Source: Rhodococcus jostii RHA1 | GTDB taxonomy: Bacteria > Actinomycetota > Actinomycetes > Mycobacteriales > Mycobacteriaceae | Assembly: GCF_000014565.1 (NCBI RefSeq) | Contig: NC_008271.1 | Coordinates: 248,001-312,000, forward strand | Direction: 5' to 3' | Length of the DNA stretch: 64,000 nt | Made by a program: the position numbers and the translations under genes | The notes under the pieces: generated by a model | Told to the model about the DNA's origin: nothing | What the model saw: only the letters and a program-made list of their open reading frames with translations | The model's database searches: none | Part shown: positions 52,763 through 60,853 of the stretch, one piece after another | Layout: each line of letters opens with the position of its first letter | How positions within the stretch are numbered: position 1 is the stretch's first letter

Positions 52763-54494
52763 CTACTCGGTGTACGGACGGGAAGGCAGCGACAGTTCCG
52801 CGGCGACCGCGTCCTCCGCGGGGGAGGGCTGGACCAGCCGGTGCACCGGTTCGGCGCGTTCGGCCCAGTCGCCACCGACCTCGGCGGCGACCTCCGGGTG
52901 GTGCCGGTGTCGGCGGATCAGCAGCGTCTCCACGTCCTGCTTGGTGAACGTGCCGTCCGGCGCCACCATGGTCGGGTCCAGCAGCCGCAGCAGTTCGGCG
53001 AACGACTCTTCCCTACCGTTGTGCGGGGTCGCCGAGGCGAGGATCAGGGCTTCGGTGTTCGGGGCCAAGACCCGCGCGAGCTCGTTGTTCTGGGTGCCCA
53101 CGTTGGTGAGGTTGTGCGACTCATCGATCACCACCGCATCCCAGTGCTGGCGCTCGAGGTGAGCCTTGTTAGCGGGGGCTTTTGAGGGTGTCGATCGAGA
53201 TGATCGCCCGCTTGAAGTAGGTGAACGGGTTCCGCGTCGCGGGCAGCTTCTGCCGCACCTTCTGGATGCCGGCCGAGTCCAGCCGTACGAACGGCAACGC
53301 GAACCGGCACCACAGTTCGTGCTGCATCTGCTCGAGCACGTGCTTCGGGGTGACGACGAGAATCCGCTCGCCGCGCCCGCGCCGCACCAGCTCCGACAGG
53401 ATCATCCCGATCTCGAGGGTCTTGCCCAGGCCCACGGCGTCGGCGATGAGGATGCGCGGGCGGATGTGCTGCGGATCGAGTGCCTTCGCCACCGCGGTGC
53501 GCTGGTAGGCGAGCGAATCGGCGAGCATGTGCGTCGATACCGTCAGCGACTGGTCGCCGTACGGTACCGGGGTCTTGCGGAGAAGGGCCTCGAGCCACAG
53601 CCGGCTATTGCGGTAACCGGCGGACGCGTCTGCGACTACTTGGGCCTGGGCCGGGTCGAGGACCTCGATGTCGTCCAGGCTTGAGTAGAACGCCGCAGTG
53701 GTATCCGCCACCAGCTCGGAGAGACCACGAACCCGGACCAACCAACCATCCGACCCCTGCTCGGCCTGGGTGACCAGCCACTCCTCGTCACGCACGACAA
53801 CGATCGAGCCGGGGGCGACGTTGAGTTCGGCTGCTGGTCTCAGCACGGGCAACTCGGCGGAATTCAACGTGGTGCTCACGTCGGCTACCCACTTTCTGGT
53901 GTGTTCGTCGAGCCGCGGCCCGTTGCGGGAAATGATGCCGGCAGCGTCCTTAGCGTCGCGTTCCTCGGGTCGGCATTGAGGCGTGTCCTTCTCGCGCGGT
54001 CTGGCAGGGGCTTGGGTTGGAGGCTTCTCAATCGTTCCTGCATGGTCCTGCTCGTCTTGCCGGTCCATCTCGCCGATGGCGACCAGTTCCGCCCACACAA
54101 TTTCGCGGAGCGTTCTTGAGTTTCTCAGATCTCTGAGGTACGCCAATTGAGCTCTGCTGCCTTTCAGAAGGCCCCTCTCGTGACGAGCCTCTTGAAGCGC
54201 CTCCACGATCCAGTCACGGGACTCCTTGGCGGTCCTGAGCCACGATTCCCGGAGAGTTGGCCACGCCTCCCGAACGAACTCGACGGTGGGGCGGGCACCG
54301 TAGACCGTTTGCAGCGCGACAGCCGCGCCTACTTCCTGGTCGTATGCGTCCAGTAGTTCACGGCACAGGTCATGTAGAAGCGATGGCGGTAGGTTCGACC
54401 ACTTGAACTTGTACCTCGGCACCGCAATCCTCAAGCTTCCACGTGAACCGGTGTCGGTCTTCAGTCCGGCCTCAGACGACCCCGAGTTGAACAT
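52763..54494 (-). pseudogene. SNF2-type helicase, frameshifted and truncated
   Basis: The first part (53169-54494, 441 residues) has an N-terminal helical domain, then LIADAVGLGKTLEIGM (motif I). It stops after SIDTLKSPR. The continuation in another frame (52763-53160) holds HWDAVVIDESHN (motif II, DESH) and LILASATPHNG (motif III). A run of five C at 53174-53178 joins them if one base is removed. The frame then ends at 52763 before any helicase C-terminal lobe, so the gene is also truncated. Relatives act in DNA restriction and defence (DrmD of DISARM has this layout), but that link is inference. Confidence 0.8.
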
Positions 54495-54673
54495 AGTTCT
54501 TATCGCAAAAAGCGTAGGCCACGTTAACCAGACCGCCCGACAGCTATACCGCTATCGGTTCAGTGGCTGAGCGCCTCTTTCGACGTGGAGGAACCCTCAC
54601 CGGGGTCGGATACTGACACCACTGGGCAGTCGAGGACAGCGCCGGTGCAGACCGAGGCGGCGTTGGGGGCTGT
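54495..54673. other. Short intergenic region
   Basis: Nothing recognised between the helicase start and the DUF932 remnant. Confidence 0.3.
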
Positions 54674-55039
54674 CAGGTGCCGGCGGTGGTGTCTGCGTTT
54701 GGAAGGGCTCTGGGTAAGTTCCACACCTTGATGGAGGAGACGGCTGACCAGTTCACCGAGACGTTGCGGCAGTGGTTCGCGTTTCCTGGACGCCTGGTAC
54801 CCGATGCCGGAGGAGGGAGGGCGCTCGCGCACGATCGTGGCCCGGGTGCGCGAGGAGCTGGTGGCGATGTACCGGTACGATGTCTGCCGGTCAGCATGTG
54901 GCAGGGAGCCGCGTTCGGGGTGGTTCAGGCGGTGAACACCTGGGCTCATCACAAGCATCCGTGAAAGGGCGCCCCGCGCGCCGAGCGGAACCAGGAGGGG
55001 GCGATCTCGGGCCGCTTCGACAAGCTCGTCGCGGGCTGA
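54674..55039 (+). pseudogene. DUF932 protein remnant, C-terminal part with frameshifts
   Basis: In consecutive frames the sequence reads FGRALGKFHTLMEETADQFT, then REELVAMYRYD, then GAAFGVVQAVNTWAHHKH, a stop, and APRAERNQEGAISGRFDKL. Together these match the C-terminus of DUF932 (phage/plasmid-related) proteins. At least two frameshifts and one stop interrupt it and no N-terminal half is present. Confidence 0.65.
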
Positions 55040-55264
55040 CCAGGCCCCACAGACAGCGGCCAGCTTCCCCTGCCGGTAGCCACAGGTGTCGAATCGTCCC
55101 TCCCGAATGGAGGGCTTTCTTGCCTATCAGTAAAGTTGATTTTGCCCCACCCGCCGCGTCAGTCGTGTTCCGCGGCGGTGGGATCCATTGTCCCACCGCG
55201 CGGCTCGCCGTTCCGGGTAGCAAATTAACATGCATCGTCTACCATAGCAAGGTAACTTGTAGTC
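55040..55264. other. Intergenic, promoter of the toxin-antitoxin-like pair
   Basis: No gene. AT-richer than the surroundings near 55205-55260, where the promoter of the pair is expected. Confidence 0.35.
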
Positions 55265-55498
55265 ATGCACGCGGAGCCGGTCATCGCAGAGAGCGCCTAC
55301 AAGCATGGGATCGACTCCGAGGACATGGTCCACGCCTTCAACAACGCGATCAAGGCGTACTCCGTGGACGAGGGATTCGCCATGCTGATCGGTCCCGGAC
55401 GCGACGCGTCCCTCATCGAGGTCGGTTACGTCACGTCGTCGGACGGCGCCCACGTCATCGTCCACGCCATGAAGGCCCGAGGAAAGTACCTGAGGTGA
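55265..55498 (+). CDS. Toxin-like small protein
   Basis: 77 residues. SAYKHGIDSEDMVHAF and MLIGPGRDASLIEVGYV with a final VIVHAMKARGKYLR follow the pattern of small RelE/BrnT-like or DUF4258-like toxins: His and Asp early, Arg/Lys-rich end. It overlaps the next gene by 1 nt (TGATG), as in toxin-antitoxin pairs with the toxin first. Assignment by pattern only. Confidence 0.65.
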   Translation: MHAEPVIAESAYKHGIDSEDMVHAFNNAIKAYSVDEGFAMLIGPGRDASLIEVGYVTSSDGAHVIVHAMKARGKYLR

Positions 55499-56001
55499 TG
55501 AACATGCCACGCACAACCGAAGAGATCCTCGCGCACGCCGACGAGCTGGCGAAGCGATTCGAGGACTACGAACCCAAGCAGGAGGACGAGCGCGACCCCC
55601 GCGCCCTCGCCGCCATCCGCACCGCCGTCGTCGCCCGCGCCAAGGCCGAGCGCATCCTCACCAAGAGCATCGAGGAAGCCAAGGCCGATGGATGGTCGTG
55701 GGCATCGATCGGCACGGAACTCGGCACCTCCGGTGAGGCGGCCCGCCAGAAATACGGCACGTCGCCCACGGCGCCCACGAAGAAGGAAGGGGTACGGAAG
55801 GCCGCGTCCAAGGGCAAGATGCCAGCGAAAACCCCGGCTAAATCCGCGGGGAAGATGCCGGCCAAGGAGGCGAAGAAGACCAGCGCCGCCACCAAGAAGG
55901 CCCGCAAAGCGCAGCACCAGTCGATCGAGGACATGCTCAAGAACAGCGAGGGCCGCACCTCCAAGCGGGCACCGAGGAAGGCATCAAACGCGAAGATCTG
56001 A
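55498..56001 (+). CDS. Antitoxin-like protein with helix-turn-helix and Lys/Ala/Pro tail
   Basis: 167 residues from ATG 55498; ATG 55504 is an alternative. Residues 1-50 are helical and acidic (TTEEILAHADELAKRFEDYE). Residues 65-90 hold a helix-turn-helix-like DGWSWASIGTELGTSGEAARQ. From 95 on, the chain is rich in KMPAKTPAKSAGK-type repeats like a histone H1 tail. It probably neutralises the preceding toxin-like protein and binds DNA. Confidence 0.65.
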   Translation: MNMPRTTEEILAHADELAKRFEDYEPKQEDERDPRALAAIRTAVVARAKAERILTKSIEEAKADGWSWASIGTELGTSGEAARQKYGTSPTAPTKKEGVRKAASKGKMPAKTPAKSAGKMPAKEAKKTSAATKKARKAQHQSIEDMLKNSEGRTSKRAPRKASNAKI

Positions 56002-56908
56002 CGTCAGACACGACAATGCGCCCCACCCTCCCAGCATCGGGAAGGTGGGGCGCATTTGTGTCGGTAGGCGGTGTAATTTGCCCGGTGGGCGATCTGGTCG
56101 GAGAGGGAAGCTCCGGTCGGGCCGCCCATTTGCTCCGCCGACCGGGGCCGATCCGCGGTTCTCGGAGGTCGGGTGTCGGGGTGGTCGTGATGCGCACGAA
56201 CTGCGCGATGACGCCCTCACCGGCCCGCCGCTCGAAGGCGGCATGCCCGGTCAGCAGGCAGAACAACGTCGCGCCCAGACCGTACACATCCGATGCGGCG
56301 GTCGACGGTGCGCCATCGAGGACCTCCGGTGCGGTGAAGGCCGGGGACCCCGCGATAGTGCCGGTCGTGGTCTGGAACGCACCCCCTACCCGGGCGATCC
56401 CGAAGTCGGTCAATTGTGGTTCGCCGTAGTCGGTGATCAGGATGTTGGCGGGTTTCACATCGCGATGCAGGATGCCGAGACGGTGGGCGGTCTCGAGCGC
56501 CCCCGCAAGCTTCACTCCGATCGCCAGGACATCCGGCCAGGGCAGCGGGCCGTGGCGGCGAACCTCGGCGTCGAAGGAGTCGCGCGAATGGTAGGGCATC
56601 ACGATGAAGGGGCGACCGGCGTCGGTGATCCCGACCTGGAGCACGGGCACGATGTTCGGGTGGCCGGATAGTTTGCCCATCGCCCGTTGTTCGCGGACGA
56701 ACCGATCGCGATCGTCACGATCGACCTCGGTGGTCAACACCTTGATGGCGACGGTCCGCTCCAGTGCCGGCTGCGCGCACCGATACACCACACCGAAGCC
56801 TCCGCGGCCGATCTCCTGTGCGTCGTCGAACCCCTCGGCCGCCAACTCGCAGGCGATCCCGCGCCGCCCGAGGTCGCGTTGCGTACCTTCTGGTTCGATA
56901 TCCGACAT
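55937..56908 (-). CDS. Ser/Thr protein kinase, truncated (PknK-like N-terminus)
   Basis: 323 residues. The kinase fold is recognisable: GRGGFGVVYRC (P-loop), VAIKVL (Lys), ILHRDVKPANIL (HRD, Asn), LTDFGIARV (DFG), AFTAPEVLDG (APE). The opening resembles PknK-type kinases that continue into a regulatory ATPase part. Here the frame leaves the family at about residue 250, then runs through a terminator hairpin and over the antitoxin gene's end. The C-terminal 75 residues are therefore probably not native and the gene is a truncated remnant or a bare kinase. Confidence 0.75.
   Translation of the reverse strand: MSDIEPEGTQRDLGRRGIACELAAEGFDDAQEIGRGGFGVVYRCAQPALERTVAIKVLTTEVDRDDRDRFVREQRAMGKLSGHPNIVPVLQVGITDAGRPFIVMPYHSRDSFDAEVRRHGPLPWPDVLAIGVKLAGALETAHRLGILHRDVKPANILITDYGEPQLTDFGIARVGGAFQTTTGTIAGSPAFTAPEVLDGAPSTAASDVYGLGATLFCLLTGHAAFERRAGEGVIAQFVRITTTPTPDLREPRIGPGRRSKWAARPELPSPTRSPTGQITPPTDTNAPHLPDAGRVGRIVVSDVRSSRLMPSSVPAWRCGPRCS
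56013..56059. terminator. Bidirectional hairpin between antitoxin-like and kinase genes
   Basis: ATGCGCCCCACC pairs with GGTGGGGCGCAT, extended by CTCCC/GGGAA and ACA/TGT with small mismatches; loop about 6 nt. It lies 12 bp after the antitoxin-like stop, and the truncated kinase frame runs through it. Confidence 0.8.
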
Positions 56909-56977
56909 TGCAGGTCTCGATCCGCGTGCAGCTTCATCGGCTGACCGCCCGAGTGGCTGGCCCCGGATCGGCCTCAG

Positions 56978-57619
56978 TCAAGGATACGTCGCCCATACAT
57001 CACCCATGCCGATACTCAGATGATGTGCGTCGGCGAACAGGAATGCCTCATTCCTGTCCGCCATGTCGTGGGGACGTGTGCTATCGACGAGATCGGCGAA
57101 GAGGAGACCGTTGCGACCGAAGTCCGCCAGCCGTAGGGCAAGGTGGGGAACGGGACACCGGCCGCGGTATCCGGGGTCGACGGCGACGACGACGAGATGG
57201 CCGGGCCGGGTCAGATCACCGGGTGGCGTGCGGAGGTCGGCAAGAGTACGTGCCGTGTGTGTTCGGTCGGCGGCCGATATTCCGGTGGTGACCCCGTAGG
57301 CTGCATCGACCCCGATGCACTGCCGGTAACCCACCCCCGGTGGTCCGGCAAACATGGTCGGGGCGGCGGGAAGGAGAAGCCGGTCGCACCGCGGAGCGGG
57401 CAGGGCAATCTGCAGGAAGCCGGACGTGTGGCGGATGACGAACGCGGTCTGCTCGACGGTGGCCGTGGCGGCCGAATAGGCCAGCATGGTTCGGTCTCCG
57501 TCACACAATACGATCGTCTCCCCGAGTGCGAGGCGAGAGACCGTCTCAGATAGGGCCGCGGCGGTTCCGGCCGGTCGACCGGACCTGCGGACGGGGGGTG
57601 CTTCGAGTTCGATGGTCAT
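56978..57619 (-). CDS. RibB-like (DHBP synthase) protein without catalytic acidic motif
   Basis: 213 residues from ATG 57619. VIRHTSGFLQIAL, RCDRLLLP, GVTTGISAADRTHTAR and LTRPGHLVVV follow 3,4-dihydroxy-2-butanone-4-phosphate synthase. The N-terminal DRENEGD-type metal/substrate motif is replaced by DGDRTMLAYS, and the C-terminal HTEAAVDL by PHLALRLAD. It therefore probably lacks the normal activity. Last gene of the hydroxyquinol operon, 12 bp after the Dabb-domain gene. Its role with a flavin-dependent monooxygenase is unknown. Confidence 0.8.
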   Translation of the reverse strand: MTIELEAPPVRRSGRPAGTAAALSETVSRLALGETIVLCDGDRTMLAYSAATATVEQTAFVIRHTSGFLQIALPAPRCDRLLLPAAPTMFAGPPGVGYRQCIGVDAAYGVTTGISAADRTHTARTLADLRTPPGDLTRPGHLVVVAVDPGYRGRCPVPHLALRLADFGRNGLLFADLVDSTRPHDMADRNEAFLFADAHHLSIGMGDVWATYP

Positions 57620-57631
57620 GATGCTCCACGC

Positions 57632-58003
57632 TTAGGTGTTGACCGGAGTGCTTGGGCTGAGAGGGAGTGAGCCGCTGAAAGCTGCTTGGGCGGAGATCCT
57701 TTCCCGGGCGTTCGGTGCGACGAGTTCGGCGATGATGGCCTGATGCTGCGCATCGCGGGCATAGGTCACGTAGTTGTCGCGATTGTCGAACAACGCGACG
57801 ATGCCGAAGTCCGCAGTGTTTTCCCGCAACCCGAGATCGGGTCCGGCATGATAGAACAGCAGGCCGGGCACCGTGACCGCGTAGCTGTTCAAGGCGGCCG
57901 CGACCCGGACCCCGTGGTCCGGACCGACCCCGTCCTTCCAGCTGATGGTGACGCTGTGTACCACCGCACTCGGCGGAAGGGTGATGGTGGGGTGATCGCT
58001 CAC
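57632..58003 (-). CDS. Dabb-domain (stress-responsive A/B barrel) protein
   Basis: 123 residues from GTG 58003 (AAGGAG 6 nt upstream). VVHSVTISWKDG, an early His strand, FYHAGPDLGLR and FGIVALFDNRDNYVTYARD, with HQAIIAEL late, follow the Dabb family, dimeric ferredoxin-like proteins. Such proteins often accompany aromatic or polyketide pathways and may bind or isomerise an intermediate. Confidence 0.75.
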   Translation of the reverse strand: MSDHPTITLPPSAVVHSVTISWKDGVGPDHGVRVAAALNSYAVTVPGLLFYHAGPDLGLRENTADFGIVALFDNRDNYVTYARDAQHQAIIAELVAPNARERISAQAAFSGSLPLSPSTPVNT

Positions 58004-58017
58004 ATTCTGCTCCTTGC

Positions 58018-59112
58018 TCAGGACTGACTCGGGACGGGCATATCGGTCGACGGGTGCGGTGCGTGCCCGACAAGGGCGCGCTGCAACAGCACTCGAACGT
58101 CGTCTTCGGTGACGGGACGGGGATTGGCGTACGGACTCGCGGTGACCTGGCGTGCGACCTCGCCGATCTCGGTTGCGGAGAATCCGATATCGGCCAGGGC
58201 CGTCGGCATCGGCAGTGAGCGTTGCAGATTCCACAGTGCCGTCCACGGCTCGCCGTCACCGAAGACATCGGTCAACGCCACGACCATGTCGGCGGCGAAC
58301 GGTGCGTTGAAGGCCAGCACGTGCGGCAGCACGATCGCGTGGGTGTGCGCGTGCGGCAGGTTGAATGTGCCGCCGAGAACATGACACAGCTTGTGGTGCA
58401 GCGACATCGTGGTGGTGCCCAGCACCGCCCCGCAGAGCCATGCGCCGTACAGTGCTTCGCCCCTCGACGGCAGGTCGTGGGGGTCGTCGACGACGCGTGG
58501 CAGGGCGGCGGCCAAGGCCCGGGCCCCTTCACGGGCCATCAGGGACACGATGGGGGAGCGATCGGGGGCATACAGCCCCTCCACGGCGTGGGCGATGGCA
58601 TTCATCCCACTCGCGACCGAAATGTCCACCGGCAGGTCGGTGGACAGGGCCGGGTCGTAGACCACCGCCCGGGGAAGGACAGCCTGGTCCCGGCCGGTGC
58701 GTTTGATCCGGTTGTCGGTAATTCCCCAGACCGGGGTCATCTCCGACCCCGCATACGTGGTCGGGACAGCGATGATTGGTAAGCCCGTGCGCAAGGCAAG
58801 GGCTTTCGCCAACCCGATCGCGGAGCCGCCTCCCACCGCGATGTAGCCGTCGGCGTCCAGGTCCCCGCTGACCTGGACGCACCGGTCGACGACCTCGACC
58901 GGAACATGCATCACGGCCTCGGCGAGCACCCCGACGACCGCCTCGCCGACAATCCGGGTCACGGCCGCGACGACCGGTTTGGGTCCGGGGGTGGAGATGA
59001 TCACCGCCCTGCGGATCCCCAGATGCTCGACCTCGGCGGCGAGTGGCTCGAGTCCGCGTCCGAACACCACACGCATCGGCAGAGCGGTGTAGGAGAAGGG
59101 GTCAGGGAGCAT
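58018..59112 (-). CDS. Maleylacetate reductase
   Basis: 364 residues from ATG 59112, overlapping the dioxygenase stop by 11 nt. Longer frames upstream lack family sequence. VAVGGGSAIGLAKAL is the NAD(P)H-binding loop and VPTTYAGSEMTPVWG the family signature of maleylacetate reductases (iron-containing alcohol dehydrogenase fold); SLHHKLCHVLGG and LPHAHTHAIVLPH carry the conserved His. It reduces maleylacetate to 3-oxoadipate, the step after ring cleavage of hydroxyquinol. Confidence 0.93.
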   Translation of the reverse strand: MLPDPFSYTALPMRVVFGRGLEPLAAEVEHLGIRRAVIISTPGPKPVVAAVTRIVGEAVVGVLAEAVMHVPVEVVDRCVQVSGDLDADGYIAVGGGSAIGLAKALALRTGLPIIAVPTTYAGSEMTPVWGITDNRIKRTGRDQAVLPRAVVYDPALSTDLPVDISVASGMNAIAHAVEGLYAPDRSPIVSLMAREGARALAAALPRVVDDPHDLPSRGEALYGAWLCGAVLGTTTMSLHHKLCHVLGGTFNLPHAHTHAIVLPHVLAFNAPFAADMVVALTDVFGDGEPWTALWNLQRSLPMPTALADIGFSATEIGEVARQVTASPYANPRPVTEDDVRVLLQRALVGHAPHPSTDMPVPSQS

Positions 59113-60001
59113 CGGTGCCCCCAGGCGCGGCGGGGGCCAGCACCAAATCGACTGTGGCCAAAGGGGAGCCGATCTCGACCCCGAACTGTGCCGCGTGCTC
59201 GGCATCGGCTGTGCCCATGTCCCCGACGAGGGAGTGTTTGACCGCGAAGACGGCATCGGAGTCCAGGTATGGGCTGCCGGGCATGAAGATGTGGGTGGTC
59301 AGCGGGCGGTGCTGGGGGGCCGCGGCGATGAAGTGAATGTGCGCCGGCCGGTACGGATGCCGGCCGGTGGCGTGGAGCAGTTCCCCCACGGGCCCATCGG
59401 TGGGAATGGGGTAGTGGCTCGGAGTCACGGTGCGGAACCAGAACCGTCCCTGCTGGTCTGTGGTGAACAGGCCGCGCCCGTTGCCGGCCGGCTGGAGATC
59501 GGGTTGCTGGACGTCGTAGAAGCCCTCCTCGTTGCACTGCCACACATCGACCGTGGCGTGCGGGAGAGGTTCCCCCTGCGTGCTGCGCACTGTTCCCGTC
59601 ACCAGTAGGTGCTGCGGGGCACCGACCTCATCGATGGTGTCACCGAGTTGTCGGGCCGGGGATTCGGTCATGTGGAAGGGGCCGAGCACGGTGCTGTCCG
59701 TCGCGCCGGGTGCCTGCTGATCGTTGATCGTTTCGACGAGCATCGAGACGCCGAGGACGTCGGAGAGCAGGACGAATTCCTGCCGTACCGGGTCGCATTT
59801 TTTCCCGACCGCGGTCAGGAACTCGATCGCGGTTTCCCACTCGGGGAGGGACGGCTCGATTTCTCGGACGAAGTTGTGCAGGTGGCGCACCAGGGCCGTC
59901 ACGATGGCCTTGGTCCGGACATTGGGGGTGCCGTCGAACGACCGGATCACTTCATCGGTGAGGGTCGCGATGTCGACGTCGCCGGTGTGCGTCGATGTCA
60001 T
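59102..60001 (-). CDS. Hydroxyquinol 1,2-dioxygenase (intradiol)
   Basis: 299 residues. The Fe(III) ligands are visible: Tyr162 (EGFYDVQ), Tyr197 (SHYPIP), His221 and His223 (PAHIHF), at positions typical of the family. VLGPFHMTESP and DVWQCNEEGFYD are standard. Pairing with a maleylacetate reductase points to hydroxyquinol (1,2,4-trihydroxybenzene), not catechol, as substrate, giving maleylacetate. It overlaps both neighbours. Confidence 0.92.
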   Translation of the reverse strand: MTSTHTGDVDIATLTDEVIRSFDGTPNVRTKAIVTALVRHLHNFVREIEPSLPEWETAIEFLTAVGKKCDPVRQEFVLLSDVLGVSMLVETINDQQAPGATDSTVLGPFHMTESPARQLGDTIDEVGAPQHLLVTGTVRSTQGEPLPHATVDVWQCNEEGFYDVQQPDLQPAGNGRGLFTTDQQGRFWFRTVTPSHYPIPTDGPVGELLHATGRHPYRPAHIHFIAAAPQHRPLTTHIFMPGSPYLDSDAVFAVKHSLVGDMGTADAEHAAQFGVEIGSPLATVDLVLAPAAPGGTDAP

Positions 60002-60291
60002 ATCGTGGTGTCCTCGAAGTGGATGACGTGGGGGATCTTGACGAAGTAGTGGCCGATCGCCTCACCGAGCAACTTCCCGTTCGTCGACGACGCGAACACT
60101 TCGGTGTGGGCTTCGACGGAGTCCCAGCCGACGCGCAGCAAATAGAGACCAGGATGGTCTACACTGCGCACGAGCTCGACAGTCTTGCCGCCGTTGGCGT
60201 CGAGAAGGTACTTCTTCGCCCGAGCGAAGGCCTCTTCGAACTCGGCGCTCTTGTCGGCATCGGTTGTGACGTAGGCGTGTTCGTAGATCAT
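59998..60291 (-). CDS. ABM-type (antibiotic biosynthesis monooxygenase) domain protein
   Basis: 97 residues; its stop overlaps the dioxygenase start (ATGA). YEHAYVTTDADKSAEFEEAF, LVRSVDHPGLYLLRVGWDS and HYFVKIPHVIHFED fit the ABM ferredoxin-like fold. Members include small cofactor-free oxygenases and binding proteins. In this operon it may protect or hand on quinol intermediates. Confidence 0.75.
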   Translation of the reverse strand: MIYEHAYVTTDADKSAEFEEAFARAKKYLLDANGGKTVELVRSVDHPGLYLLRVGWDSVEAHTEVFASSTNGKLLGEAIGHYFVKIPHVIHFEDTTI

Positions 60292-60332
60292 GGCTGCTCC
60301 GTAACTATCATGGCGGGTGGCCTCGGCGGCAC

Positions 60333-60851
60333 TCAGGCGCTGACGAGGTGGTCGAGGTTGAGGAAGGTGCCCTGGTGGTACACCAGCGGCAGTTCCTCGC
60401 GCAGAACGTGCAGCTTGCTCACCTCGCCCACGACCTGGAGGTGGTCACCGAGCAAGCGGCTGGAGTGCTTGACGCATTCGAAGACAACCGACGCCTCGGC
60501 GAGAATCGGGTCGCCGTTGTCCGAGGGAGTCCACTCGACGCCGGCGAAGCGGTCGACTCCCTTGCCGGAGAAGGATCGGCACCGTTCGCCGCCGCCGTGG
60601 CCGAGGATGTTGATAGCGAAGGTATCCGAGTCTTCCATCCGCGGCCACGTGGTCGACTGCGTGTCCACGAAAAAGGTGACCAGCGCCGGCTCGAGCGACA
60701 CGGATGTGAACGACCCGACGGTCAAGCCGACCGGATTACCATCGGAGGTGGTGGCCACGATGGCAACCGGTGTGGGCACGTGCCGCATGGAGCGGCGGAA
60801 CATCATCGGATCAATCTGTGCCGGCGCGACTCGGGAAGTGTTCTGGTTCAT
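60333..60851 (-). CDS. Flavin reductase of a two-component monooxygenase
   Basis: 172 residues. MMFRRSMRHVPTPVAIVATT, GLTVGSFTSVSLEPALVTFFVD and FAINILG are the flavin-binding strands of the HpaC/short-chain flavin reductase family. It should use NAD(P)H to supply reduced flavin to the oxygenase encoded 2 bp upstream in the same operon. Comparable to GraA of resorcinol hydroxylase. Confidence 0.9.
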   Translation of the reverse strand: MNQNTSRVAPAQIDPMMFRRSMRHVPTPVAIVATTSDGNPVGLTVGSFTSVSLEPALVTFFVDTQSTTWPRMEDSDTFAINILGHGGGERCRSFSGKGVDRFAGVEWTPSDNGDPILAEASVVFECVKHSSRLLGDHLQVVGEVSKLHVLREELPLVYHQGTFLNLDHLVSA

Positions 60852-60853
60852 CG

